From positions 1,405,001 to 1,467,500 of the forward strand of contig NC_135561.1 of NCBI RefSeq assembly GCF_964340395.1: DNA of 62,500 bases, read 5' to 3'. How positions within the stretch are numbered: position 1 is the first letter of the stretch; each line of letters starts with the position of its first letter. The position numbers were made by a program, and so were the translations under genes. This DNA is from Glandiceps talaboti (Eukaryota > Hemichordata > Enteropneusta > Spengelidae). The notes beneath the pieces were generated by a model. That model did no database searches. It saw only the letters and a program-made list of their open reading frames with translations, and had not been told where the DNA came from. Shown here one piece after another: positions 1 to 18,533 of this stretch.

Positions 1-99
1 ACAATCCACTTTATTACCCGTCAATAGGTTAATAATCCACTTTATTACCCGTCAATAGGTTAACAATCCACTTTATTACACATCAATAGGTTAATAACA
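1..99. repeat. 31-bp tandem repeat, about 3 copies
   Basis: Three near-identical 31-bp copies (each containing CCACTTTATTAC and CAATAGGTTAA) run from the left window edge to the acceptor site of the first visible SLC22 exon. The array may continue to the left. It sits directly against the splice acceptor TTAATAACAG, so the last copy supplies part of the intron end. Confidence 0.85.
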
Positions 100-100
100 G

Positions 101-2049
101 AATCTGTTAGATGGCTAATATTGAAGGAAAAATATGACGAAGCAGAGAAAATTTTGAAAAAAGCAGCCAAAGTGAACAAAGTGACTTTAACTGAAAATAT
201 ATTCCAAGAAGAAAGAGAACTGAAAGAAAAACGACTAGATGAAAAAGTTGAGGAGATTAAGGTATATTTATTGGTCCACTTTCTTTAATACATATTATGC
301 TAACTAGAAAGATTGAGGTTGACAATAAAAGTACTGTGGTAATCTGTATTACCCTTACTTTTTTCAGAGGGTGTGTCAACCTGACAGTGTGTATAAGGCG
401 CTGGGTATGACTCACAGATAGCTCTCGGTTCTTATCGGAGTCACAGTCAGTGCCGTAAACAGGCTACCGTGTCTTGTTCTAGAATCACCAATCTCGTAAT
501 GTAGGCTATTTTTTGCTTTTGCTTTTTCTGTTAAAACGTGTTTTACGTCAATTCCATTGCCATAAAGCGGCCTGGTCGTTTTATACTAAGGGTGACTATC
601 ACATAAAAACACTTAGTTCATTTCAACTGGGTGTGATCCGTCGAAGGGAATTCATCCAGCCAAAGTCACGTCGAAAGGAATTCATCCAGCTGGTCAAGGT
701 CACGTCTAAATTGCCGTTTGAGATCGAGAAACTGTTGTTTATGGTATTGGACCTCCTCATGTTATTGAATGGGAGAGTTGTCGTGACTAATAATATTAAA
801 ATATTCTATGTCTTCACAGACCGAACAAGAAAAGAACACAATGCTGGATCTATTGAAAACTCCAAATTTGAGAATAAGGACCATCAATATTTGCTTCCAA
901 TGGTAAGCTGTATTAGTGTGTATTGCACAAATTGACCACTAATTAGCGAGAAGAAGTCACGTGGGGTAAATTAATGATATGACACCACTCGTGTTTTTAT
1001 AGTTTATTCCAACAACTACAGTGCACGATGGTATATCATGCATTGCATTATGCCATGGTGAAGATCTTGTAGTCTGTAACATGTAGTAAGTATTTGGAAG
1101 TACTTCATCAACTTATGAAGCCTGAAGTTTGAAGCCAAGTAAAAAGTGGGTCATATTTCAATACACACAGACATTTCATCAATACTGTTCAGCTTTAGAT
1201 GGAAAAAGAAAGCGGCATAACGTCGTCCAGACTGGCATCTCTGGTGTCGCTAGGAAATATAAGCGTTTATCTTTATTGTGTGTATTATAATCTGTCATGA
1301 CATCAAATAAGTTGCAATATTATTGTCAGTTATCTTCAATTCTTATCTCTTGCTGTAACTTCATCACACAGGTTTACTGCTAGTTTTGTTTATTATGGGC
1401 TAGCCCTAAACACAGACCAATTAGGGGTCGATCCGTATACAGCATTTCTCATTGCTGGTGTTGTTGAAATTCCATCCTACTTGTTGTGTTGGTGGTTACT
1501 CGATAAAACTGGTCGTCGATGGTTACAGTGTTTGTTTATGGTGTTTGGTGGTGTCTCATTGATCATCAGCGTGCCTCCAGGTAAAGTACCCGTATGTTAA
1601 GTTTTCTGAAATGCTAAACGCCGAGGGGCGCTTTGGCATCATAGAATTCATGATGATCCACTTAAGACAAATAGCTTGTTTCTTCAATTTATCATGTAGG
1701 GATGGATCCGACAGAATATATAACCTTTTGAATGCAAGGCATTTTCCTGACTTCATCAAGTCAGTATTTTGACAAAGTCAACTCGTGATCCGAGTTTGAT
1801 CTCGGGTCATTTTTCCATCTTTCAAATCTGTCATTACAGGTTGCATATACGTTCTTATCACTTTTAATTCTGAACATTATGTCATGGTATTTAACATTAA
1901 ATAATTCCCATTTTGTATAGAAAATGCAAATATTGGAGCGGCTTTGGCAACGGTTGGTAAATTTTTCGCTGCTGGAGCCTTTGCTATTGTCTACATATTC
2001 ACAGCTGAAATTTTCCCAACAACTGTTAGGTAAGACGATGATTTATATC

Positions 2050-2081
<32 letters not shown>

Positions 2082-2105
2082 TGTATGTATGTATGTATGT
2101 ATGTA

Positions 2106-2183
<78 letters not shown>

Positions 2184-2359
2184 TACGTACGTACGTATGT
2201 ATGTATGTATATGTATGTATGTTTGTGTGTGTGTGTGTATGGATGGATGGATGTATGTATGTATGAATGTATGTATGTATGTATGTATGTATGTATGTAT
2301 GTATGTATGTATGTATGTATGTATGTATGTATGTATGTATGTATGTATGTATGTATGTC

Positions 2360-2392
<33 letters not shown>

Positions 2393-2432
2393 ATGTATGT
2401 ATGTATGTATGTATGTATGTATGTATGTATGT

Positions 2433-2472
<40 letters not shown>

Positions 2473-3894
2473 ATGTATGTATGTATGTATGTGTGTATAT
2501 GTATTCATCAATAATGATACTAAAATATCATATTAGAATTTAAATTTCAAGTATAAAATTATTTTCATTCCATAAAATTATTTATTCATTCCATAAAATT
2601 ATTTTACAATACCGTGTTTTTTTTTCTTTTCCTCAGAAATGCGGGAATGGGGATGGCGTCAACCGCAGCCCGTATTGGTAGTATCATTTCACCGTATGTT
2701 ATGTTACTAATTGATGTGTGGTACCCCTTGCCATATGTCTTAATGGGAGTAACATCCATACTAGCTGGGCTGGTTGCTTTGTTTCTACCGGAAACACTGG
2801 GTGAGGAGTTACCAGCAACGATGGAGGAAGGCGAAATATTTGGAACGTGAGTACCTAGTTTTAGTTTCAATCAGCAGATAACAGTCAATGAAGACATTTG
2901 TGTTGACGAATGTGTGTTGCTGTTTTCACTAGTTCTTGTTCGATTAGGGAACCTTCAGTAATTATGGGGGGGGGGGGGTGGTCAGGCCCGTGTCGTTGTG
3001 TAAAGTATGACCCTTCCCGATTCTGTCGTGCTAGAAAGTGACCCTTCCTCTACTTTCTTTCTCTACAACATGAACCCCCTCCCCCTGTTAAAGTAGTTAA
3101 AAAACATGGGTTAAAATGCTGTCAGAAATGGAAAAGGACATAAGTCCTAGAATCAATGGTAAAGACTTAATCCCACCGCTGCCACCATGTTCAAAGTATT
3201 AAGGGATTAATTCCCTTCTACTACCACCACGTGAATTGTGTGTGACGGTACTGCATTAATCAATACCTGTGTTTGAACTCATTAGCTGAGCTGAAGGTAA
3301 CAAATTTCCAAAGATTGCAATTGGATTCAACAAACCCAACATTGATGGAAACGAGGTCAACATTGCCACAGCATTATCCTCTGTATAGTATCTTACAAAA
3401 CTGTTGGCAGCGATGGGATGGCAACCCCTCCAAAGTAATGCAAAGTTAGACAATACAATGAGTCAAAGTAATATGTGACCCTCCCCTAATCCCATTTTCA
3501 AAAATATGGCCCTCCCCCGAGAGTCGATTTGTCAAAAGTGACCCCCTAATTCCCTGGCACTCCCCTGGTATTGAAATACCGAAGGCTCCCTTAGTGATGC
3601 TTTGGGTCTTAGATACATAGAGTCAGATGTAGTCATCAAACATAAATACCAACCAACCAATGTTTGTTATCATTGCTGCACATGAAATCAAAAACAAAAC
3701 TTGAATATTTTAACATTATACACAACCATGTATTTTTCAGAAAACTGTGGGACGAAAGAAAAAAGATCAAAGAGAGTCCAGAAAAAGTGGACGCCGAACA
3801 CCAGGTCGACATGGACAAAGACTCGTGGACAAATGAGAGGGAAATGGTCCCAATGTCGGATGGTGTCGTTAATCCAAGTTTTAAGGAAGAATGA
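101..3894 (+). CDS. SLC22-like organic ion/carnitine transporter, C-terminal part (5' end outside window)
   Basis: Six exons with compatible phases: 101-261, 820-902, 1372-1580, 1921-2029, 2637-2846 and 3741-3894, ending in TGA at 3892-3894. They encode about 308 C-terminal residues of a major facilitator superfamily transporter. The first exon begins with a split codon and reads RWLILKEKYDEAEKIL, the usual SLC22 start of the long cytoplasmic loop after TM6. The third exon has FVYYGLALN and the loop motif LLDKTGRRW. The fourth ends EIFPTTVR and the fifth opens NAGMGMASTAARIG, the family's TM10-TM11 junction. FLPETLGEELPATMEE marks the end of TM12, followed by a charged tail. SLC22 proteins move organic cations, anions or carnitine across the plasma membrane, but the substrate cannot be read from this half. 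The intron after exon 4 holds a 450-bp microsatellite and the last intron a possible inverted-repeat element. The family call is firm; the subfamily is not. Confidence 0.9.
2051..2500. repeat. Compound (TATG)n/(TG)n/(TGCG)n microsatellite
   Basis: About 450 bp of TATG tetranucleotides interrupted by TG dinucleotide, TGCG, TACG and GGAT blocks, inside the SLC22 intron between exons 4 and 5. Long open frames on both strands here (repeating MYVC or THIH) come from the 4-bp period and are not genes. Confidence 0.97.
2938..3600. mobile_element. Candidate non-autonomous inverted-repeat element in the last SLC22 intron
   Basis: The left end reads TTAGGGAACCTTCAGTAAT followed by a G run. The right end (3575-3600) read on the minus strand gives AGGGAGCCTTCGGTATTTC, so the two ends are imperfect inverted repeats about 640 bp apart. 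The interior has repeated purine/pyrimidine-skewed stretches such as GTGACCCTTCC and GTGACCCTCCC in direct orientation, and no coding potential. This looks like a short non-coding DNA transposon or foldback element. Flanking target-site duplications were not identified, so the call stays tentative. Confidence 0.4.
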
Positions 3895-3945
3895 ACAATG
3901 ACAGGACTGTTAGTACAAAACACAAAACTTGTATTGCTGCCTAGA

Positions 3946-3951
3946 AATAAA
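3946..3951 (+). promoter_or_regulatory. Poly(A) signal of the SLC22-like gene
   Basis: AATAAA lies 52 bases after the stop codon of the transporter gene, a normal distance for a short 3' UTR. No cleavage site can be fixed by eye. Confidence 0.55.
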
Positions 3952-4103
3952 CAAATTAATCTTTTTGTCAGTGTAGACATGCCAACATAGAGAAAACAAA
4001 ACAAACACAAGCAGTGGACTACCTCTATACAACAATTTAGACATTTGTAAAGTAATGTGTTAAGAATATAGGTATATAAATGATGGGAATATATCTGGAC
4101 ACA

Positions 4104-4176
4104 CTAACTCGACCTGAATACATATAGACTCCCTAACTCGAGCTGAATACATATAGACTCCCTAACTCGACCTGAT
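4104..4176. repeat. 29-bp tandem repeat, 2-3 copies
   Basis: Copies of CTAACTCGACCTGAATACAT and its continuation ATAGACTCC follow each other between the transporter and the homeobox gene, with one C/G substitution between copies. Confidence 0.75.
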
Positions 4177-4402
4177 CATAAACTATTATGGGTGGATTGG
4201 ACTATATTCTTTTTTCCCCCAAAATATACATTATAATTTGTGTTCGGGATTATATTTTTCGTGTGTTAGAGTTCTCATATATCGTCCATCACTCAGCATT
4301 GAACGATCCCATATCCATTGCCGTAACCACACCAACCGTATTGTCCCTAACATACTGTCGACTTATGTCATTTCAGTTTGATATATGAAACTTAGATTTA
4401 AT

Positions 4403-4561
4403 TGGGGGGGGGGGGCACAAAAGGGACTCATTAATTGGGGGGGGGGGGCACAAAAGGGACTCATTAATTGGGGAGGGGGGGGCACAAAAGGGACTCATTA
4501 ATTGGGGGGGGGGGGCAAAAGGGACTCATTAATTGGGGGGGGGGCACAAAAGGGACTCTTG
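4403..4561. repeat. G-run minisatellite, five copies
   Basis: Five copies of a unit of about 36 bp, each made of ATTGG, a run of 7-13 G, CACAAAAGGGACTCATTA and the next G run. Copy length varies mainly in the poly-G tract. Four or more long G runs on one strand make it prone to G-quadruplex formation and to assembly or replication errors. Confidence 0.9.
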
Positions 4562-5615
4562 CCAATTTTGTTTATGACAAACTTTTTGTATTTTTCCGCA
4601 AACATCGGCACCATTTCATCCACGCGAGAAGTTGAATTTGTAAACTTTCACACGCAAGTTACGTGTACCTATTTTGGCATTTGTGTACTATTAGATCAAA
4701 ATTTTAGGTTAAATTTTAGATTAATCTCTTATATGAAGTATTTGTTCTGTTATTTCTGTTATTGTGACAAAAATAAAATTGAGGTGAGCAAATAAATAAA
4801 TAACATGAAAATGAACTTTGTTCAACTTGCTTTTGGCGGGGAGACGAATTTTGGAAGGATTTCTTTTTGTCAAACTTATGTAAATACTTCCAAGATTATT
4901 TTGTTTGCAAAATGACGTAGAATTTTAAAATTGACAACTTTTGACGACAAACTAAATTTTAACATCCGGTTGTTTTGAGTTTCAATCTACTCCTCAGTTG
5001 CGTTACATAGCTGCCAATTTCTCTGCAAGTTTTCAAACGGAGATAGATGTTAACTTTACAAACACAGAATTATAAATCTACCCATTTTCCTTTTTTTCAT
5101 CACAAATTGGGACAACTTAGGATCTAAGTGTCCCTACGCCTTGTAAGTGGTGTTCCCCTTGTATGTTAGAGATACATGTTGACATGAAACCCAAAGGTAA
5201 AATGTACAGCAAAATGTAACACCTGTCTATTCAATAGTTACTGGGAAGAATTGCTTCCTGCATGACTTGAACGTTGCGCCACTATGGTTAGGTATTCAAC
5301 TACATGCAACATCTGTTCACACCTGAATTCAATTGCTTAGACATGTTAAAGTGTGAGAAACAATGATTATTGCGAATGGTTAAAAAATATAACAGGTGGC
5401 CGCCGACCAATCAACTGAGAGTTCATCGTATTAGCTGACGCATGTCGTTTGCCCCATCAAACTATATCCATGACATTGACATTGAATAGAGTGGACCAAA
5501 TATTGACTTCAGGTTTAAGACCTCAACGATGAAAGAAAGTACACTGCTTGAAATGGTGGGAAATGTCTGATTTTTAGTTTTAAAAAGTTGCATCTTGTCA
5601 GAGGAATTCAAAGTC
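4562..5615. other. Upstream region of the homeobox gene; no gene seen
   Basis: About 1.05 kb of AT-rich sequence between the G-run minisatellite and the homeobox start codon. It contains no frame with splice sites that joins either neighbour. It should hold the promoter and 5' UTR of the homeobox gene, but no clear TATA box was found. Stop codons close upstream of the chosen ATG in its own frame are consistent with that start. Confidence 0.5.
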
Positions 5616-6183
5616 ATGTCATCGACGTTTTTTCAGTTTGGCACTGGATATGATGATGATGAAAACAACAACAACAACAACCACAAGTATGATCGAGTGT
5701 CACCGGCGAGTTATAGTGTCACAGGCAGTAATGGCCAACTCTATCAAGATACATCGATGTTACCAGACACGCATTTACCGAGTCAGGACGCATCCCCACA
5801 AGCCGAGTCAGTTAATGCGACAAGTAGTCCACATGAAGTGATCACACGAGCCGTGAAAGCTCTATTATATGATGGTGGGTGACGATGAGTTGAATTTGTG
5901 ACAATTACGTTAATGATCGTGTCAATGAATGTCCTTTGTTTACGTGTACTTAACAACATGAAACTAATGAGTTTAAATTCGTGTCAATTAACAACTCGTC
6001 TTTAAAAATAGCTAAATTATAAAATACGTATTAAGTAGTCGTAATCGACAATGTCCAGGTTTTTGAGAACAAAAGCATTTCGTTATGGAATTACGTCATA
6101 GCATGACGTCATGAAATTGCAACCATAAAAAAACGAAACGAACTCGTGCATTATATTGTCAATCTAAACCATGTTGTTTATCT

Positions 6184-6214
<31 letters not shown>

Positions 6215-8739
6215 TTTGTTTGTTTGTTTGTTTGTTTATTTCATTAGGTTTATTAAGTGGATCTTATTTAGTGTGTATTTCATTACGTTCTTCGTTACCA
6301 TTGTTCGATTCCAAATAATGAATTATCTAGTATCTGTCCACGTATGGTAGCTCAACATTTGTATTCTGATAACGCGTGTAGAAACAGCTACCAAAAAGTT
6401 TACTTTTTTTCCCATAAAAGAAATTGTGTGGTTCCGATTACGCTCAATTTTAGAATAGGTGGGGTTGGTAGATTTTTTTATATTTTTATTGTATTTTTTA
6501 TTGCATTTTTTTCCATGTGTGTTATTTATTTCTTCCTATCAGATGTACAGCCTTTACCGATTGGAAGAACAGTTTCCACATACACTATTTCTCGTGGGAC
6601 TTCACACAATTTTTGCGATTTTAGTATTTTTTTCTCGAATACGTAAAAAAGGTTTAGGTAATGTTATGGTAGTGTTGGTCATCTCCAAATAATGAGAGTT
6701 TTACAGATTAGATGGCTAGTAACAGACTCAGAGGAATATATAAGATACATTATCTATTTTCTAGATACATTGGATTGTAACAAAGTCCACTTACCTTGTC
6801 GACCACAGATGGTCCGAAAACGACCTCAGCATATTCCTCTCGACTTGACTCATCGACCTTCAAGAAAGCGCCGCACTACATATACAAGCCTACAACTGAA
6901 AGAAATGGAGCACTTTTTCCAGAATGTTTCCTGGTATCCTGGGATTATAGAGAGGAAAGAAATGTCTGACAGAATTGGTGTAATGGCCGACAGAATCAAA
7001 GTAAATTGCCTATTTGTGTTTTTTCTTTTTTTATCTACCACTCTCATGTCCTTTCATTGACCGGATTAGCACATTCGAGTATTTTTGACGGTGAGCGAGG
7101 GGACAAAGGTGAGCGACTGCCACAACCTCATGGAAACAAACGTCTTATTCTGTTCTCGAATAAACAAAAAGATGTCAAAGTTGTTGGAAAAACTGGGAAA
7201 ATGAAAACAGTATCTCTTTTTGCAATGTCTCATTTCTTATCTACACCCGAGCTATCTGTAAGACGCGTCGTAACGTTCTAACGCCCTCATCGGCCATCTA
7301 ATGATAACTGGGGATGGTTACCGTTGTACAGCGTATCTTACAGACTTCATCCGATCCCAGCCACCATTTATATTTTTGTGGAGATTTGGCCTTTGGCTTC
7401 AATGAAGACCATGAGGTTCGGGTTGAATTCGTTGCCTTGTTTACAGTTAACAAACGAACAAACGAACAAACAAACAAACAAACAAACAAACAAACAAACA
7501 CAAACAAACGCACGCACACAAACAAACAAACAAACAAACAAACAAACAAACAGACAGACAGACAAACAAACAAACATCCTTGCATTTTTCCAACGAAATC
7601 TGTCAATCGACTGGTAAAACTGACAAGGAATTTGTATAATATAATATGGTATAACCTTATGTTAATTTAACTATTATAGATATAAGTTTTATTCTATAAT
7701 TTCATAACTATCGCTTCATTTTAATTTTTTACATAGCTATGATCGTTCCGGGGTTTTTACACATACAAATAGGTGCCAGTGCCGCGCAAAGCTTAAAACG
7801 ATAAAAAGCGTTTAAACCCCTGAACGATATATAGTTAAAGAACAGAGAATATGTAAGTTGCATGGTATAATTGTACCAGTTACTTCGTAAAAACGGTTTA
7901 CAAGTCTCTAGAATATATGGGCATTTTAAACCTTGTCAGTTAACTGACAGTTTGGTTTCCACTGTCGTATATTTCATTATCAGTACGTTTTGCCACTTTG
8001 TTTTTTTAATTTGAATGACGACCTTATAGTTCAAAAGGGGGCGCCTTTCAAATACAGACTACATGATGTATGTCTTATCTCGAATTCTTTCCAGGTATGG
8101 TTTCAGAATAGACGTTGTCGATACAAACGGAATGTAACTTTACGGGGCGTGGATACTCCGAAACCGAGAAAACTCACTGAACTAAACGGTGATGGCGACG
8201 AACCAAATAATAACATGATTGAAGAAATAAACTTAACAGAGGGAAGTAGTGAAATCTGTCTCGGCATTGAAAATTTTAGTGATGGACAAATATTGGACTC
8301 ACAATACCAAAATATGAAATCAAAGCTTATTGAGCCAACAGTCGCCAGCCAGAATGCAGCTTATTTTACTATGACAACGTTGTCAGCCTTTGATTTTCAA
8401 CATGATCCTGATGTACTTCCATTCCCACTTGCATCAGATAGTCGGCCTTTCCACGTTGTAGCACCGAGTACAGTCTGTTCCAAAGGTATCGAAGACAAGG
8501 GCGCCACCATCGACAGCCGCTCTGAATGTGATGACGCAAGTCCAAGGTTTGAGAAGAATGCCGCCGGCAATTGGCTGAATAATCAAAACGCCGATATGTC
8601 TAGTTTAGCAAATAACAATAATTTTGGAGTAGAAACGACGGATGGTAGCTATATCATTGTTCTTAATGGCATGGCAAGTTGTCATAAAAATAAAATTATG
8701 ACCACAACGTTTCGTTCCAACTTAAAACGTGACTTTTGA
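5616..8739 (+). CDS. Divergent PRD-class-like homeodomain transcription factor
   Basis: Three exons, 5616-5874, 6765-7000 and 8095-8739, join in frame (phase 1, then phase 0) to 379 residues. Start ATG at 5616 is the first in an open frame. The N-terminal exon is Ser/Asn-rich with an acidic-Asn stretch (DDDENNNNNN, residues 13-22). The homeodomain lies at about 119-178: a basic arm RKRRTTYT, helix 1 LQLKEMEHFF, and helix 3 IKVWFQNRRCRYKR with Gln50, Asn51 and Arg53. The second intron falls between canonical residues 46 and 47, the usual PRD-class site. Counting from Met16 to Asn51 shows one extra residue in the helix 1-2 region (VSWYPGI), so the domain is about 61 residues. The 214-residue C-terminal exon has no recognised domain. 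It should be a nuclear DNA-binding regulator. The family cannot be assigned; no paired domain or OAR motif was seen. Confidence 0.87.
6178..6242. repeat. (TTTA)n(TTTG)n microsatellite
   Basis: About ten TTTA units followed by five TTTG units, in intron 1 of the homeobox gene. Confidence 0.9.
6423..6650 (+). mobile_element. Diverged copy of a short TIR element (family copy A)
   Basis: This part of homeobox intron 1 matches the minus strand of 50472-50778. Both contain GTGTGGTTCCGATTACG, then GTGTTATT with a T/C-rich stretch, then GATTGGAAGAACAGTTT, CTATTTCT and GACTTCACA in the same order. The 5' end has the TIR GGTTCCGATTAC seen in the other copy; the 3' end of this copy is degraded. Short open frames here (including RLEEQF) are shared with the other copy but appear to reflect nucleotide conservation. 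Likely a non-autonomous DNA transposon remnant. Confidence 0.6.
7446..7577. repeat. (AAAC)n/(GACA)n microsatellite
   Basis: Tandem CAAA units with a CGCA interruption and a GACA block, in intron 2 of the homeobox gene. Open frames across it on both strands are artefacts of the repeat. Confidence 0.95.
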
Positions 8740-9608
8740 TAACAACTTGATGATTCGGTGCACATTTACTTGCAGTCATGCTGTTGTACCTCACTTTCTT
8801 CTAAAGTATGCAACAGCGTCACTCAAAAGTATATATAATATATACAATTTTGATCACTATTTACAAAGTAACCATGTAATTCTAACATGAATCCAGACAC
8901 AGCAGGTTGGTATTCAATTCGTTGAAGAATTCAGTCAGCGATCATCGATGGCTCGAACATAAAAATATCGATTTAGCTTTTGAAAATGTGTAAATATTCA
9001 AAATATACGTACGTACGTACACACACACACACACACACACTCACACCCACACCCACACACACATACACACAGATACGCACACACACAGACACAGACACAG
9101 AGACACAGACACACACACACACACACACATACAGAAATAAACAATGTATTCCCTATTATCTCCATTTATTGCAACTTTGACATTCTTTTGTTAAACATCA
9201 TTGTATAGAAATTAGCTTGTTATTTTGGGCGGGATGATTTTTTGACGACACAGTACTTAGCCCAATATTAAAGATATAGTTATGATTAGTTAAATTGTTA
9301 TCATCATATTGATGAATATTCAAGACTTTATTTTGTGTGTACATTGTTGTCATCGGTTTTATTGTTCAGACAATGAAATTAACGATTCGGAGGTATTTCT
9401 TTGCGCAGCTAATAAATTAAAAGAAATGTAGACCGGAAGTTAAATGCTATTTATTGAATTGTCTGTGTAGTATAACCTTTGTAATTTATTTGTGATCTAC
9501 CAAGCTGATGAACATTTTTGTTACAGAATAATCGTATATAATATTAAAGTTATTTTCATATATTTTGTGTGTGTTTTAGTATTGTTAGTGTAAACATACA
9601 CACACCGT

Positions 9609-9639
<31 letters not shown>

Positions 9640-10175
9640 CAACCCCATCTGTCCGTCCCGTCCGTTCGTCCGTTACCGCTTTGATCTAGAATCTAGGCAT
9701 ATTGATAGTTGACTAGTCTAGTTCAATTGAAACTGTTATAATAACCCTGTCATGTGACAAATATGGCGGTACCATTACAAATGATAAGAGGCCATAATCT
9801 GTGGTACCATGCAGTTTGTAAAATGCTTTGACAAATTTAAAATACAGTTGCATTCAAATCACGTAGATATTTGTTTAGTTGTACGCCACACATAGATTTA
9901 TTCCTCATTAGTTCAAAGACAGACTCTGGAATTTGCGGGCACAAATTACCATAAAAATATTTTGGTCAACTAAGAATGTCTGACCATAAAGATTATAAAA
10001 AATATGGGCAAAAGTACCTGTGTTCTTCACGTCAGTACCAGATGGTTGCACTTTATGAGTCTAGTAGCTTTTCTTGCCTGTTGGACATCAAAAGTCATGA
10101 CGTCATAATCAAATAGAATTAATGAGACACTTGCAGTTGACTTGCACATACCTTCATATTTATGGTGAATGTAGA
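8740..10175. other. 3' flank of the homeobox gene and intergenic space; no further gene seen
   Basis: It contains a compound (AC)n microsatellite at 9009-9132, another (CA)n at 9599-9637, and possible poly(A) signals AATAAA at 9136-9141 and 9411-9416 for the homeobox mRNA. No reading frame with splice sites or family resemblance was found on either strand. Confidence 0.6.
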
Positions 10176-10253
10176 AAGGTTCAACCTCCGTCAAGCAGTG
10201 GGCGGTCTTACAAAGGTTCAACCTCTGTCGATGGCAAACGGTGGGCGGTCTTA
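10176..10253 (+). promoter_or_regulatory. Duplicated promoter block upstream of the P450 gene
   Basis: Two tandem copies (about 10176-10212 and 10213-10253) each carry AGGTTCAACCTC, GTC and GTGGGCGGTCTTAC in that order. GGTTCA fits the nuclear-receptor half-site RGKTCA, and GGGCGG is a GC-box core. The pair ends 8 bases before a TATA box. P450 genes are often controlled by nuclear receptors, so a regulatory role is reasonable but is inferred only from motif and position. Confidence 0.45.
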
Positions 10254-10260
10254 CCTGTAC

Positions 10261-10266
10261 TATAAA
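10261..10266 (+). promoter_or_regulatory. TATA box of the P450 gene
   Basis: TATAAA lies 79 bases upstream of the P450 start codon, which would put transcription start near 10290 and leave a 5' UTR of about 50 bases. It follows directly after a duplicated block with GC-box and GGTTCA motifs. Confidence 0.55.
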
Positions 10267-10339
10267 TTGATCTTTCTATGAATGAGTTAAAGTCATTTGA
10301 AATCTACACACCGTTGAACAGGAAGTCATTAATCACGAA

Positions 10340-17942
<7,603 letters not shown>

Positions 17943-18006
17943 ATATTCACTCCTACGATGTCATAATATATCAAAGTATGGTGAATTATCTTTCAACTTT
18001 ACAACA

Positions 18007-18012
18007 AATAAA
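18007..18012 (+). promoter_or_regulatory. Poly(A) signal of the P450 gene
   Basis: AATAAA lies 65 bases after the P450 stop codon. Further AT-rich sequence follows, and a second A-rich signal lies near 18330. Confidence 0.55.
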
Positions 18013-18369
18013 CCTATTAATTCAGAAGGTGGACCTATGCCTATGGTTCCCATAGTAACGCGTTGAAAATGATGAGTTGGTCGGTTGTTAAAAAAAAATA
18101 TGTGAGCATGTATTTCTAATTGTACTTTTAACAGACACTGGGTGTCCCGCAAATCATTACAATTAGAGCCCCATGTGATTTATTTGTTTTATGAAACGTC
18201 TCGTACGTAGAGTCTAACTATATGTATTTGAAAGCATGTCCATTCGTCGCATGCTCTCTAGACTAATATTGTGCAGCTAGGGTAAAAAGAATAGAATGTA
18301 TTCACAAAAACTAACGATTAACATTTTAAAAATAAAGTGTCGTGGCTTTGTGTTTATTTAGCTTTTCTG

Positions 18370-18377
18370 TATTGGTA

Positions 18378-18411
<34 letters not shown>

Positions 18412-18430
18412 TGTTGGTCGTTCAAGCCAT
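18370..18430 (+). pseudogene. Truncated tRNA-Asn copy, inverted relative to the intact gene
   Basis: A + strand segment contains the D arm, anticodon arm and part of the T arm of tRNA-Asn. Positions 18380-18411 are identical, in inverse orientation, to 18495-18526 of the intact gene. Both acceptor strands are lost, and the T stem has mismatches (TTGGTC against GCCATT), so it cannot fold as a tRNA. It is a decayed inverted duplicate. Confidence 0.85.
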
Positions 18431-18454
18431 TTTGATATTAACTTTACAATTAAT

Positions 18455-18458
18455 AAAA
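18455..18458 (-). terminator. RNA polymerase III terminator of tRNA-Asn
   Basis: AAAA on the + strand is TTTT on the tRNA strand, 8 bases downstream of the mature 3' end, a typical minimal Pol III stop. Confidence 0.6.
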
Positions 18459-18465
18459 TATATAG

Positions 18466-18472
18466 CGTCCCT

Positions 18473-18533
<61 letters not shown>

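Noticed and set aside
2026-2543. Long Cys/Tyr/Val or Thr/His/Ile-rich frames
   Set aside because: They are translations of the (TATG)n/(TG)n microsatellite on either strand. The same applies to frames near 12.2, 30.2, 35.9, 37.1, 48.8 and 60.1 kb.
7990-8094. Extension of the last homeobox exon to the left as one continuous frame
   Set aside because: The acceptor TTCTTTCCAG at 8085-8094 and the unbroken homeodomain after splicing from 7000 show that the exon starts at 8095.
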